Shown here piece after piece: positions 8,218-15,559 of a DNA stretch of 28,379 nt; position 1 is the first letter of the stretch, and every line of letters begins with the position of its first letter. Both the position numbers and the translations under genes were made by a program. The DNA comes from CAZCGA01 sp964498075 (GTDB lineage: Bacteria > Desulfobacterota > Binatia > HRBIN30), in contig CAZCGA010000084.1 of assembly GCA_964498075.1 (NCBI GenBank), forward strand, positions 1-28,379, given 5' to 3'. Below the pieces are notes generated by a model. It made no database searches, had not been told where the DNA came from, and worked only from the letters and a program-made list of their open reading frames with translations.

Positions 8218-9039
8218 TCAGAGCTTCAACACCGCCGCCAGCTGCTCCGGCGCGAAGCGGATGCCGATGTAGAACGAGCCGAAGAGTCCGTACATGGCGC
8301 TGGCGGCGTCGTAGCGCAGCTCGTAGACGATGTCGCGGATGGCCTTGAGGTCGCGCGCGAAGAGCGTCACGCCCCATTCCCAATCGTCGATGCCCGTGCA
8401 GGTGGTGATGAGCTGGGTGATGCGGTCGGCGAAGCGGCGGCCGGCGTTGCCGTGCGCGATCATGTACTGCTTGCGCTCTTCGAAGCTGAGCTTGTACCAG
8501 TTGTCCTGATCGCGGCGCGCCTTGGCCATCGGGTAGAAGCACAGGATCGGGTAGTTGTCCGGCAGCTGCGGATGAATGCGCGACTCCGAGTACATCGCCG
8601 TGCGCTTGCGCAGCGCGGCGATGCGGGTGGCAAAGTCGGGTGAAGCCGGATCGAGCTTCTGCTCGGTGATCAGCAGCTTCGCCCAGTCCAGCTCGTTGGT
8701 GATGTACTCGCTCGCTTCGGTGAGCGACAGAAACGAGTACACCGGAGTGAGACAGGCACCGAAGGCCGTGGCGGGAATCTCCTGGCTGACCTGCTGCACG
8801 CGCCACAGGTCGGGATGCAGCGCCATGACACCGAAGTCCGACTTGGTGACCCCGGCGAAGGGGATCAGCTGCAACCCCTCTTCCTGGCTGGCGTCGCGCA
8901 GCCAACTGCTGAACTCGTCGACAGCGGCGATGCGGTCCTCGGGTGCGAGGCCACGCCAGCGCGGCCGATCGATGCGATAGAACAGGTGGAGCACGGTCCA
9001 CCCGGCGGATGGAACCAAGCCTCGCGGTTGTTCGCTCAT
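8218..9039 (-). CDS. hemQ: Coproheme decarboxylase (HemQ/ChdC, chlorite dismutase family)
   Basis: 273-residue member of the chlorite-dismutase-like family. HemQ oxidatively decarboxylates coproheme III to heme b in the coproporphyrin-dependent pathway. Matching segments include YPMAKARRDQDNWYKLS, with the expected catalytic Tyr at about 169, MIAHG with the proximal heme His at about 196, and DDWEWGVTLFA. These fit HemQ rather than chlorite dismutase. The chosen ATG at 9039 has AGGAG at good spacing; an in-frame extension to 9117 lacks such support and family similarity. HemQ is best known from Gram-positive bacteria but also occurs in several diderm phyla, and here it implies the coproporphyrin route. 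Confidence 0.92.
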   Translation of the reverse strand: MSEQPRGLVPSAGWTVLHLFYRIDRPRWRGLAPEDRIAAVDEFSSWLRDASQEEGLQLIPFAGVTKSDFGVMALHPDLWRVQQVSQEIPATAFGACLTPVYSFLSLTEASEYITNELDWAKLLITEQKLDPASPDFATRIAALRKRTAMYSESRIHPQLPDNYPILCFYPMAKARRDQDNWYKLSFEERKQYMIAHGNAGRRFADRITQLITTCTGIDDWEWGVTLFARDLKAIRDIVYELRYDAASAMYGLFGSFYIGIRFAPEQLAAVLKL

Positions 9040-9182
9040 GCTGCGGACTCCTTCTGCCTCAGCTACGTAGTGCAGGCGCCGCCGCGGTTCAACCGCGCCG
9101 GTGCGACGGGTCGCCACAGCGCCAGTGGTGCCACCGTCTCGATTTCCGCAAGGTGCGCTGGTACATCACCGCTCATCCAGCC

Positions 9183-10460
9183 ATGCAGGACACGCATCTC
9201 GTACACGCCTTGGCCATCACCGGGCTCACCTACGGCCCGCACGGCATCGGGCGACTGAACGGCAAGGCGATCTTTGTGCGCGGCGTCGTGCCGGGCGAGG
9301 AGGTCGAGGTCACGATACGCGAAGACCGCGGCTCGTTTGCCTACGGCGACTTGCACGCGGTGCGACGCGCGGCCCCGGAACGGCGCGTGCCGCCATGTCC
9401 ATACCTGCCGCGCTGCGGCGGCTGCCCGTGGCAACACCTCACCTACACTGCTCAGCTGCAGGCGAAGGAGCAGAATCTGCGCGACCAGTTGCGGCGCATC
9501 GGCGGCTTGGCCGACGCGCCGGTGCTGCCGATCATCGCCTCGCCGCGAGAGTTCGGCTATCGCAGCCGCGTCGGTATGCGCACCGAGTCCGGCCGCATCG
9601 GCTTCTACGCGTGCGCTAGCCACGACCTGGTTGCGGTCGACCACTGCTTGCTGGCCGACGTGCCGGTCGACGCGGCGATCCAACCGGTGGCCGAGCTGAT
9701 ACGCCAGCTCGGGAGCAACGTGCGTCGGGTGGAGATCGCCGCGCGCGGCGCATTGCCGGGCGTGGTCGTCATGGGCGAGGTGGAGGGACGGTTCAACGCC
9801 GCCGACACCGACCCGGTCACCACTTGGCTGGCGCGGCACACGAACGTGGCCGGCGTCGTCTTCGCCGGAAGGGGCTGGCGGCGCAGCTGGGGCGACGAGC
9901 GCATCACGCTTTCTCCCGAAGACGACCTGACGCTCAGCGGACGTTGCGGCGCATTCACGCAGGTCAACCCAGCCGCGAATCGCTCGCTGGTGCGCACCGT
10001 GCTCGAGATGGGCACGTTCTCTCCGACTGATCGTGTGCTCGATCTCTACGCCGGCGTCGGCAACCTGAGCTTGCCGATCGCGCGCCGCGCCGCGCAGGTG
10101 ACCGCCGTCGAGCAGCATCGCCTGGCTGCCGAGGACGCGCGCGCCAACGCCGCCGCGCTCGGACTGGCGAACTGCCAGGTCATCGCTGCGCCGGCACATC
10201 GGGCGCTGCGTGACCTGCCCCCTGCGGCGTTCGATGTCGTCGTCCTCGATCCGCCGCGCGGCGGTGCGGCGGAAGTCATCGATCCGCTGCTCGATCGCGC
10301 GCCGGCGCGGCTGGTGTACGTCTCGTGCAACCCGGCGACGCTGGCACGCGACCTCAGGCGGCTCGCCGTGCGCTACCGTATCGAGGCCGTGCAGCCCATC
10401 GACCTGTTCCCGCACTCCTATCACGTCGAAGCGGTGGTACGTGCCGTATTGACTTGCTGA
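9183..10460 (+). CDS. RumA/RlmD-type class I SAM-dependent RNA (uracil-5-)-methyltransferase
   Basis: 425 residues. An N-terminal TRAM/OB domain (about 6-60) precedes the iron-sulfur cysteines C72, C78, C81 (CPYLPRCGGC) and C155, the four ligands of a 4Fe-4S cluster in RumA-type enzymes. The C-terminal methyltransferase domain shows FTQVNPAANRSL, the SAM site VLDLYAGVGNLSLPIA, VVVLDPPRGG and the nucleophilic Cys in YVSCNPATLARD (about residue 382). It would methylate C5 of a uridine in 23S rRNA or tRNA; the exact site cannot be read from sequence. The ATG at 9183 was chosen because the TRAM domain starts just after it, though its ribosome-binding site is weak. Transcribed divergently from hemQ. 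Confidence 0.93.
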   Translation: MQDTHLVHALAITGLTYGPHGIGRLNGKAIFVRGVVPGEEVEVTIREDRGSFAYGDLHAVRRAAPERRVPPCPYLPRCGGCPWQHLTYTAQLQAKEQNLRDQLRRIGGLADAPVLPIIASPREFGYRSRVGMRTESGRIGFYACASHDLVAVDHCLLADVPVDAAIQPVAELIRQLGSNVRRVEIAARGALPGVVVMGEVEGRFNAADTDPVTTWLARHTNVAGVVFAGRGWRRSWGDERITLSPEDDLTLSGRCGAFTQVNPAANRSLVRTVLEMGTFSPTDRVLDLYAGVGNLSLPIARRAAQVTAVEQHRLAAEDARANAAALGLANCQVIAAPAHRALRDLPPAAFDVVVLDPPRGGAAEVIDPLLDRAPARLVYVSCNPATLARDLRRLAVRYRIEAVQPIDLFPHSYHVEAVVRAVLTC

Positions 10461-10581
10461 GAGGCGGCCCATATCTTCACGCCGGCAGTCGCACCGATCA
10501 TGCCCGGAACGATCTCAGCCGCGAGCCCGTCGATCATCGGGTCACCCGTTCGCACCATCGGTGTATCGAGGTACGATGCGT

Positions 10582-10827
10582 ATGGCCAAGCAGCAGAAAT
10601 CATTGAAACCCAAGATCACCATCATTCCGGGCAAAGGGGTGTCGCAAACCATCAACTATCTCATCGAGGATCGCGACCACCTGGATTGGCTGGTGGCCGT
10701 CGGGCGCAACAAGAACGGCGAGATCTTCTTCTACGACACCGGCGGTGACATCGTCGAAGACCTCGGCACCCTGGAGTACCTCAAGGAACGGATCGCCCGG
10801 GCACACTTCGGCGAGGAGCCGGAGTAG
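10582..10827 (+). CDS. Small conserved-looking hypothetical protein
   Basis: 81 residues, not recognised. It is rich in charge with alternating hydrophobic strands (KITIIPGKGVSQTINYLIED, WLVAVGRNKNGEIFFYDTGG) and ends in a helix (LEYLKERIARAHFGEEPE). It has no signal peptide, membrane segment or Cys pair, so it is probably a small soluble cytoplasmic protein. A GAGGT at 10568-10572 lies 9 nt before the ATG at 10582, favouring this start over ATG 10576 and GTG 10561. Convergent with bcp downstream. Confidence 0.6.
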   Translation: MAKQQKSLKPKITIIPGKGVSQTINYLIEDRDHLDWLVAVGRNKNGEIFFYDTGGDIVEDLGTLEYLKERIARAHFGEEPE

Positions 10828-10921
10828 GGCCTGCGGCCGGCGTCATTTCTATGGCCCGTTCCCCGTTGGGTCGCTCCGGGCTGCCAAGTCCGACGGGGCT
10901 GCTTAGGCGCCGCGCTCGGCC

Positions 10922-11392
10922 CTACTTCTTCAGCGCCTCCAAGGCCAGCTTCACGCTATCGGTGGGGCTCACCTTCACGTGTGCGTCGGCGATCTTGCCC
11001 TTCTCGTCGATGACAAAGTGGCTGCGGATGATTCCCATGTGCTTCTTGCCGTACATCGACTTCTCACCCCACACACCGTAGCGTTCGGCGATGGCGTGAT
11101 CCGTGTCGACCAGCAGCGTGAACGGCAGCTTCTGGTTGGTCTTGAACTTCTGGTGGCTGGCGACGCTGTCGGGGCTGACGCCGAGCACGACGCCTTTGCG
11201 TTTCTCGATCGTCGGGTAGCTGTCGCGGAAGCCACACGCCTGCGTCGTGCATCCGGGCGTGCTGTCCTTCGGATAGAAGTACAGGACCACGCGCTTGCCG
11301 CGGAAGTCGCTCAGCTTCACCTTCTTGCCCGTGTCGGTCACCGTCTCGAAGTCGGGGGCCATATCACCGGCCTGCAATTGCTTCTTCGCCAT
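10922..11392 (-). CDS. bcp: Thioredoxin-dependent peroxiredoxin, Bcp/PrxQ type
   Basis: 156 residues. Reduces hydrogen peroxide and organic hydroperoxides in the cytoplasm using thioredoxin. The fold markers are APDFETVTDTGKKVKLSDFR, VVLYFYPKDSTPGCTTQAC and LLVDTDHAIAERYGVWGEK. The peroxidatic Cys is C48 and the resolving Cys is C53, the CxxxxC spacing that defines the PrxQ/Bcp subgroup. The ATG at 11392 is preceded by GGAGAGG at good spacing; a 9-residue upstream extension is less likely. It is immediately followed upstream by a DUF1722 gene fragment on the same strand. Confidence 0.93.
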   Translation of the reverse strand: MAKKQLQAGDMAPDFETVTDTGKKVKLSDFRGKRVVLYFYPKDSTPGCTTQACGFRDSYPTIEKRKGVVLGVSPDSVASHQKFKTNQKLPFTLLVDTDHAIAERYGVWGEKSMYGKKHMGIIRSHFVIDEKGKIADAHVKVSPTDSVKLALEALKK

Positions 11393-11415
11393 CTTCGCTT
11401 TCCTCTCCGCGCGCC

Positions 11416-11610
11416 TCATACGTGGTTGCGCAACATCAGCTCTTTCGGGTGTGGTTCCAGATACGTCTGGCCCTTCAAATACGCAACATCGAATCGCCGC
11501 ACGAAGTGGCGCACCAGTGTCATTGGGACGATCAGCGGCAGCATGCCGGAGCGATAGTCCTCGATCAACGCCAATAGCTCACGACGCGAGCCATCGTCGA
11601 GTTGCTTCTT
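11416..11610 (-). pseudogene. 3' fragment of a DUF1722 (YbgA-like) gene
   Basis: The last 64 residues before the stop match the C-terminal end of DUF1722 proteins (LLALIEDYRSGMLPLIVP, VRHFVRRFDVAYLKGQTYLE, PHPKELMLRN). The domain is normally longer (roughly 120 residues or more, often with an N-terminal DUF523). Upstream of KKQLDD (11610) the open frame continues but reads as unrelated sequence, and the expected preceding motif is absent in all three minus-strand frames. I read this as a truncated remnant whose 5' part was lost by rearrangement. The breakpoint lies about 20 nt from a hairpin-forming sequence. Confidence 0.65.
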
Positions 11611-11631
11611 GCGTCCAACGGTTTCCGCGCC

Positions 11632-11664
11632 AGGTCGCCCTGCCGCTACAAGCCCTGGCGACCT
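11632..11664. repeat. Short inverted repeat next to the DUF1722 breakpoint
   Basis: AGGTCGCC (11632-11639) and GGCGACCT (11657-11664) pair perfectly around a 17-nt loop. It lies within about 22 nt of where DUF1722 similarity stops. It could be a remnant of a palindromic mobile repeat or a chance hairpin. Confidence 0.4.
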
Positions 11665-11843
11665 CACCCCTGCGCACGCCTTTCCACTCGCCCACGCACC
11701 AGTCGGGTGGGGCGCGCAACGCTGCACCGCAATAGGTCGGCTCGATCACGTTGCCACCAGAGATTCCGGAATGTTTCTGGAATGGTTTCGGGATCTGACG
11801 CCCTCCGATCGCTTACAGTGGCGGCAACTTGGGAGGTGAACCA

Positions 11844-12113
11844 ATGCTGAGCACTCGATACGCGTTCCTGCTGGTCCTTGATGCGGATGCCGACCCCGCA
11901 GCCGGCCAACTGGCCGGCCGGATCGAACACATATCGTCTCGGGTCAGCCGCCACTTCCGTTCACTGGAGGATGTCCGGGACTTCCTCGGAACGGTTCGGG
12001 GTTCGGCAGAGACCGGCAGCAACGCAGCGGTGAGTGAGCCGGAGGCGCGCGACTCCGGCCCGCCAAGGTTACGCGCACGTGGACGACAATCTCTTTCGAA
12101 AGGAGGACAGACG
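11844..12113 (+). other. Short upstream coding segment, in frame with and not separated from the next gene
   Basis: An ATG at 11844 follows a strong GGGAGGTG (11831-11838) and opens a frame starting MLSTRYAFLLVLDADAD, with AGRIEHISSRVSRHFRSLED further on. This resembles a family of tiny proteins with a VEHVxSG...F..L.ELL.F pattern common in environmental genomes (recognised from memory). Normally such a gene ends in its own stop. Here about 90 codons run without a stop straight into the signal peptide of the following protein, in the same frame. Either it is a separate small gene that lost its stop, or both starts are used and a fusion protein is also made. Confidence 0.5.
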
Positions 12114-14903
12114 ATGACTCGGAGAGTATCAAGGATCCTGAAGGTGTGGCTGATAGGGGCGCCGTTGCTCACGGTTCTTCATCGACCCGCGATCGCAATC
12201 GATACCTGCGGCGTGAAGATTGGCAACGACGGAACCATCCTCGTGGCTGCGACGGGCGTTGTCGGCGGCGCGCTGCTGTGGGGCCCAGAAGCAGGTGAGG
12301 AGGCGAGTATCTTCTTCAACGAGGCGACCTGCCTGGTCGGTGGCATTGCTAAAGGCTGCACCCTCGGGGCCATCGGCAGCTCGGAACGCATCACGCCGCC
12401 GCGACTGTGCACACTCTACCTCGCCGATGGCAGTCCGGTGGCCTGTAGCATCTACCTCAAGGGCTGCACGCCCGGCATACGCCAGGTCGGCACCGACGAG
12501 CTGGTTGACGCGTCAGTTACCACTCCCAAGCTGGCGAACGACGCGGTCACGTCCAGCAAGATCAAGGACGGCAGCGTGACGGCCGCGGACCTGGCGCCGG
12601 ATTCGGTGGGTACGACCCAGATTCAAAACGGCGCGGTGACCTCCAGCAAGATTTTGGACGGGACGATCACCACTGCCGATCTCGCGGCGAATGCGGTCGG
12701 CGCAGATCAGGTCCAAGCCGACGCGGTCACTTCCGCGAAGATCAAGGACGGCAGCGTGACCGCCGCGGACCTGGCGCCAAACTCGGTCGGTACGGCGCAG
12801 ATCCAAAGCGGGGCAGTGACCTCCGACAAAATTCTCGATGGGAGCATCACGGGGACCGATCTCGCGCCGAATTCCGTGGGGCAAGATCAAATCCAAGCTA
12901 ATGCGGTGACCTCGGACAAGATCAAGGACGGCAGCGTGACCGCCGCCGACCTGGCCGCCGATTCGGTCGGTGCGGCGCAGATCCAAACCGGGGCGGTGAC
13001 CTCCGCCAAGATTCTGGACGGGGCCATCACCACCGCCGATCTCGCTGCGAACGCCGTCGGCGCGGATCAGATCCAAACCGGCGCGGTGACCTCGAGCAAG
13101 ATTCTCGACGGCACCATCACTACCGCCGATCTCGCCCCGAACGCGGTTGGTGCAACCCAGATTCAGGCGGGCGCGGTGACCTCGAGCAAGATTCTGGACG
13201 GTACCATTACCGCCGCCGATCTCGCGCCGAACTCGATCGGTGCGGCGCAGATCCAAACCGGCGGGGTGACCACCAGCGAAATTCTCGACGGCACGATCAC
13301 CGGCGCCGACGTCGCGGACGGGTCGTTGACGCCGGCAAAGATCGACTTCGCCGCGGCAGATATCGACATCGGTACGTTTACGACAGCAACGAGCGGCGCC
13401 ATCACCAAAGGTGGTGCCCCGTTCGTGCACAACGCCGGAAGCCGGAGCACGTTTGTCGGCCTGCAGGCCGGCAACTTCACCACCACCGGCAGCGATAACA
13501 CCGGCGTGGGACGATCGGCGCTGACGGGATTGACCGCCGGCGCGGACAATACGGGGGTCGGCAAGTCGGCGCTCGATTCGGCGACCACCGGCATCGGCAA
13601 CACCGCCGTCGGTGCGAATGCCCTCCAAGCCCTCGTCGAGGGCGACGGGAACCTCGCCGTCGGCAACAGCGCCGGGATCGCGCTCTCGTCGGGCCACAAT
13701 AATGTGTACATTGCGCACGGAGGCGCGAGCAGCGAGTCGAACACGCTCCGCGTCGGCACCCAAGGAACACAGACGCGCGCATATGTGGCCGGCGTGAAGG
13801 GAACGTCGCTGACCGGCTCGCCGGTGGTCGTGAACAGTCTGGGTCAGCTCGGCGAAGGCACGGGCTCCCAAATGGTCACCTCGTGCCCGGCCGACGTGGG
13901 GCTGAATGACAAGGTCTATCTGCTTCCGCCTGCTGCCGGCGCCACCGAACAGACAAGAATCTGCGCCTCGGCGATGCTCACCAAAAGCACGCCAACTGAC
14001 AGTCTGGTCGACATCCTCGAGACGCCGCTCAAGCAGGCGTGCCTCGCCTTGACCCGGATGTCGACCCTGCAGCTCAACACGTTTGGCAGTATCTTTCCGG
14101 AGATTGCGGCGGCCGTCCTCGACGCGCTGCGTGAACCAATCCAAACGGCGGTCAATGACACGATCAACCCGATCATCTCGGGCCTGAACGGAATTCTGAG
14201 CGGCGCTGCCGCGGTCGTAAATGTCCTCAACAGCGCGATCAGCGACATCACTAACGCGCTCGAACAAGCGGACGACTATCTGCCGATTGACCTGAACCAG
14301 TTCTTCCCTATCTCCACAGTCTACAACCCCTTCAACACGAGCTTCTCTTCGGTATCGGTCACCATCCCGGCGGTGTCTGCAACCGCGCTCCACACGATCG
14401 TCGATGCGGCGCTGGCGAATCATCCGCTGGTGCTCCTGACGAACACCCTGAACACACAACTGTGCGACGACAACACTCAACTGGACGCGCTGATCCAGCA
14501 AGTGCTGACGGCTGTCAACTACCTCCTCCACGATGTCCCTGGAGGCACGACGGTGACCGACACGACGAACTTTCCGCGCTACTCCGAAGCACAGTTCGAG
14601 TGCGCCAAGCGCGGCGCACACATCTGCACAATGGGCGAGCTAGACATCCTGACGCGGGCGGTGTCCGGCGGAACGATCAGCAGCGTGCTCGGCTACGACG
14701 GCGGCGAGTGGGTCGGCGGTACCGGTGGGGACGGGGTGCTCTTCGGCGATCCGGATGCCGGATATGTCGCCGACTGGCCGCCCATTGAGGTCGACCTGCA
14801 GAACCTCATGCAGTTCCCCCCGGGACTCCCCTTTTCCTTCAAGCTCCCTACCATCCCAACGGGGAAGTTCCGGTGCTGTCTCTCGGCATCGCCGGTGGTG
14901 TAG
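12114..14903 (+). CDS. Secreted repeat-rich surface protein with YadA-head-like repeats and a cysteine-rich C-terminal domain
   Basis: 929 residues. The ATG at 12114 follows a near-perfect AAAGGAGGA and encodes a signal peptide (MTRRVSRILKVWLIGAPLLT..., cleaved about residue 28). Order of parts: a Cys-containing N-domain (29-140); eight 30-residue repeats plus a partial ninth (about 144-410, type AVTSSKILDGTITTADLA); GxxNTxVGxxAL repeats (about 442-528, such as SDNTGVGRSALTGL) like trimeric YadA-type heads; a NNVYIAHGG...RVGTQGTQTRAYVAGV segment usually found before Peptidase_S74 chaperone domains. No S74 domain follows. Instead there is a helical, Ile/Asn-rich stretch and a C-terminal domain with CAKRGAHICTMGEL and FRCCLS, possibly lectin-like. 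Likely an extracellular, perhaps trimeric fibrous adhesin; export beyond Sec is not evident. Confidence 0.8.
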   Translation: MTRRVSRILKVWLIGAPLLTVLHRPAIAIDTCGVKIGNDGTILVAATGVVGGALLWGPEAGEEASIFFNEATCLVGGIAKGCTLGAIGSSERITPPRLCTLYLADGSPVACSIYLKGCTPGIRQVGTDELVDASVTTPKLANDAVTSSKIKDGSVTAADLAPDSVGTTQIQNGAVTSSKILDGTITTADLAANAVGADQVQADAVTSAKIKDGSVTAADLAPNSVGTAQIQSGAVTSDKILDGSITGTDLAPNSVGQDQIQANAVTSDKIKDGSVTAADLAADSVGAAQIQTGAVTSAKILDGAITTADLAANAVGADQIQTGAVTSSKILDGTITTADLAPNAVGATQIQAGAVTSSKILDGTITAADLAPNSIGAAQIQTGGVTTSEILDGTITGADVADGSLTPAKIDFAAADIDIGTFTTATSGAITKGGAPFVHNAGSRSTFVGLQAGNFTTTGSDNTGVGRSALTGLTAGADNTGVGKSALDSATTGIGNTAVGANALQALVEGDGNLAVGNSAGIALSSGHNNVYIAHGGASSESNTLRVGTQGTQTRAYVAGVKGTSLTGSPVVVNSLGQLGEGTGSQMVTSCPADVGLNDKVYLLPPAAGATEQTRICASAMLTKSTPTDSLVDILETPLKQACLALTRMSTLQLNTFGSIFPEIAAAVLDALREPIQTAVNDTINPIISGLNGILSGAAAVVNVLNSAISDITNALEQADDYLPIDLNQFFPISTVYNPFNTSFSSVSVTIPAVSATALHTIVDAALANHPLVLLTNTLNTQLCDDNTQLDALIQQVLTAVNYLLHDVPGGTTVTDTTNFPRYSEAQFECAKRGAHICTMGELDILTRAVSGGTISSVLGYDGGEWVGGTGGDGVLFGDPDAGYVADWPPIEVDLQNLMQFPPGLPFSFKLPTIPTGKFRCCLSASPVV
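12543..13343 (+). repeat. Tandem 90-bp coding repeat, 8 full units plus a partial ninth
   Basis: Each unit encodes 30 residues beginning AVTS(S/A/D)KI and ending VG.(D/A/T)QIQ.G. Units 1, 3 and 5 carry KIKDGSVTAADLA, while units 2, 4, 6, 7 and 8 carry KILDG.IT..DLA. This gives a 180-bp higher-order pattern over the first six units. The ninth (from 13263, GVTTSEILDGTITGADV) is degenerate and exits into the next domain. Within each unit a 10-residue sub-period is visible, as in beta-helical or trimeric stalk repeats. Confidence 0.9.
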
Positions 14904-14905
14904 CC

Positions 14906-15505
14906 ATGCAAGCGCAACCCATAGCGGCTTCGTCGTATGCCATAGCAGTCGCTCCGAGCGCACGCCGCCGCTTCCTCAGGTCTTTCGCGCCGGTGGCAGC
15001 GGCGTGCGCAGTGCGCGTCGCGGCGGGCCTTGTCTTCGGGCTACTCGCGAGCCTGTTGCTCTTGCTGTCGATTGAGATGCTGGCCCGCGCCAGCGGCCGG
15101 CCGCCGATTGCTGCGAGCCTCGGCAGCGCGGTCATCCTCATTACGTGGGGGCTCGCGACCACCGCGCTGTTGTACCGCGCTTCCGCACTATCGACCGTCT
15201 GCGCGCGCGCGGGTCTCCTCGGCGCCGCTCAATGGTTGGCGGTGATCCCGATCGCACTGGCGTTCGTGTCAGGTACCCTGCCGATCAACACGGTGGAAGC
15301 ACAGGTCGTTAAGCATCACCTGAAGCTGATTCTCGGGTCGAGCGCGCTCACGATCGCGTTCCTGTGCCTCATGGGGTGGGCGTGCATCGTCGCCGGCCGT
15401 CGCGTGTGGCGACGATTGAGTCGGTCCGGGGCGCGCACGAGTGGCACCCGCGATCCGAGGAACCGTTCGATTCGCTGCCCGCTCCGACCCGAATGGAATA
15501 GGTAA
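14906..15505 (+). CDS. Hypothetical membrane protein with about four transmembrane segments
   Basis: 199 residues, not recognised. Hydrophobic segments are visible around VRVAAGLVFGLLASLLLLLS, ASLGSAVILITWGLATTALL, AAQWLAVIPIALAFVSGTL and SALTIAFLCLMGWACIVAG, with an Arg-rich C-terminal tail (RRVWRRLSRSG). It starts 2 nt after the stop of the surface protein, so the two are probably cotranscribed. An in-frame GTG at 14873 is an alternative start overlapping the previous gene. A role tied to the surface protein is possible but only inferred from position. Confidence 0.6.
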   Translation: MQAQPIAASSYAIAVAPSARRRFLRSFAPVAAACAVRVAAGLVFGLLASLLLLLSIEMLARASGRPPIAASLGSAVILITWGLATTALLYRASALSTVCARAGLLGAAQWLAVIPIALAFVSGTLPINTVEAQVVKHHLKLILGSSALTIAFLCLMGWACIVAGRRVWRRLSRSGARTSGTRDPRNRSIRCPLRPEWNR

Positions 15506-15523
15506 TTCACGTGCAACAAAGCT

Positions 15524-15559
15524 TGGGCAACCCGAGTACGACTTAGCTCGGGTTGCCCA
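15524..15559 (-). terminator. Intrinsic-terminator-like hairpin between convergent genes
   Basis: TGGGCAACCCGAG (15524-15536) and CTCGGGTTGCCCA (15547-15559) form a perfect 13-bp stem with a 10-nt loop. On the minus strand it is followed by AGCTTTGTTG, moderately U-rich. It would end the regulator mRNA, whose last codons lie in the right arm, and could also stop plus-strand transcription from the membrane-protein gene. Confidence 0.65.

Noticed and set aside
11771..11839. 22-codon ORF (starts MFLEWFRDLTPSD) whose stop overlaps the ribosome-binding site at 11831
   Set aside because: It could be a coupled leader, but it has only a weak ribosome-binding site and no amino-acid bias, so I cannot support it as a gene.
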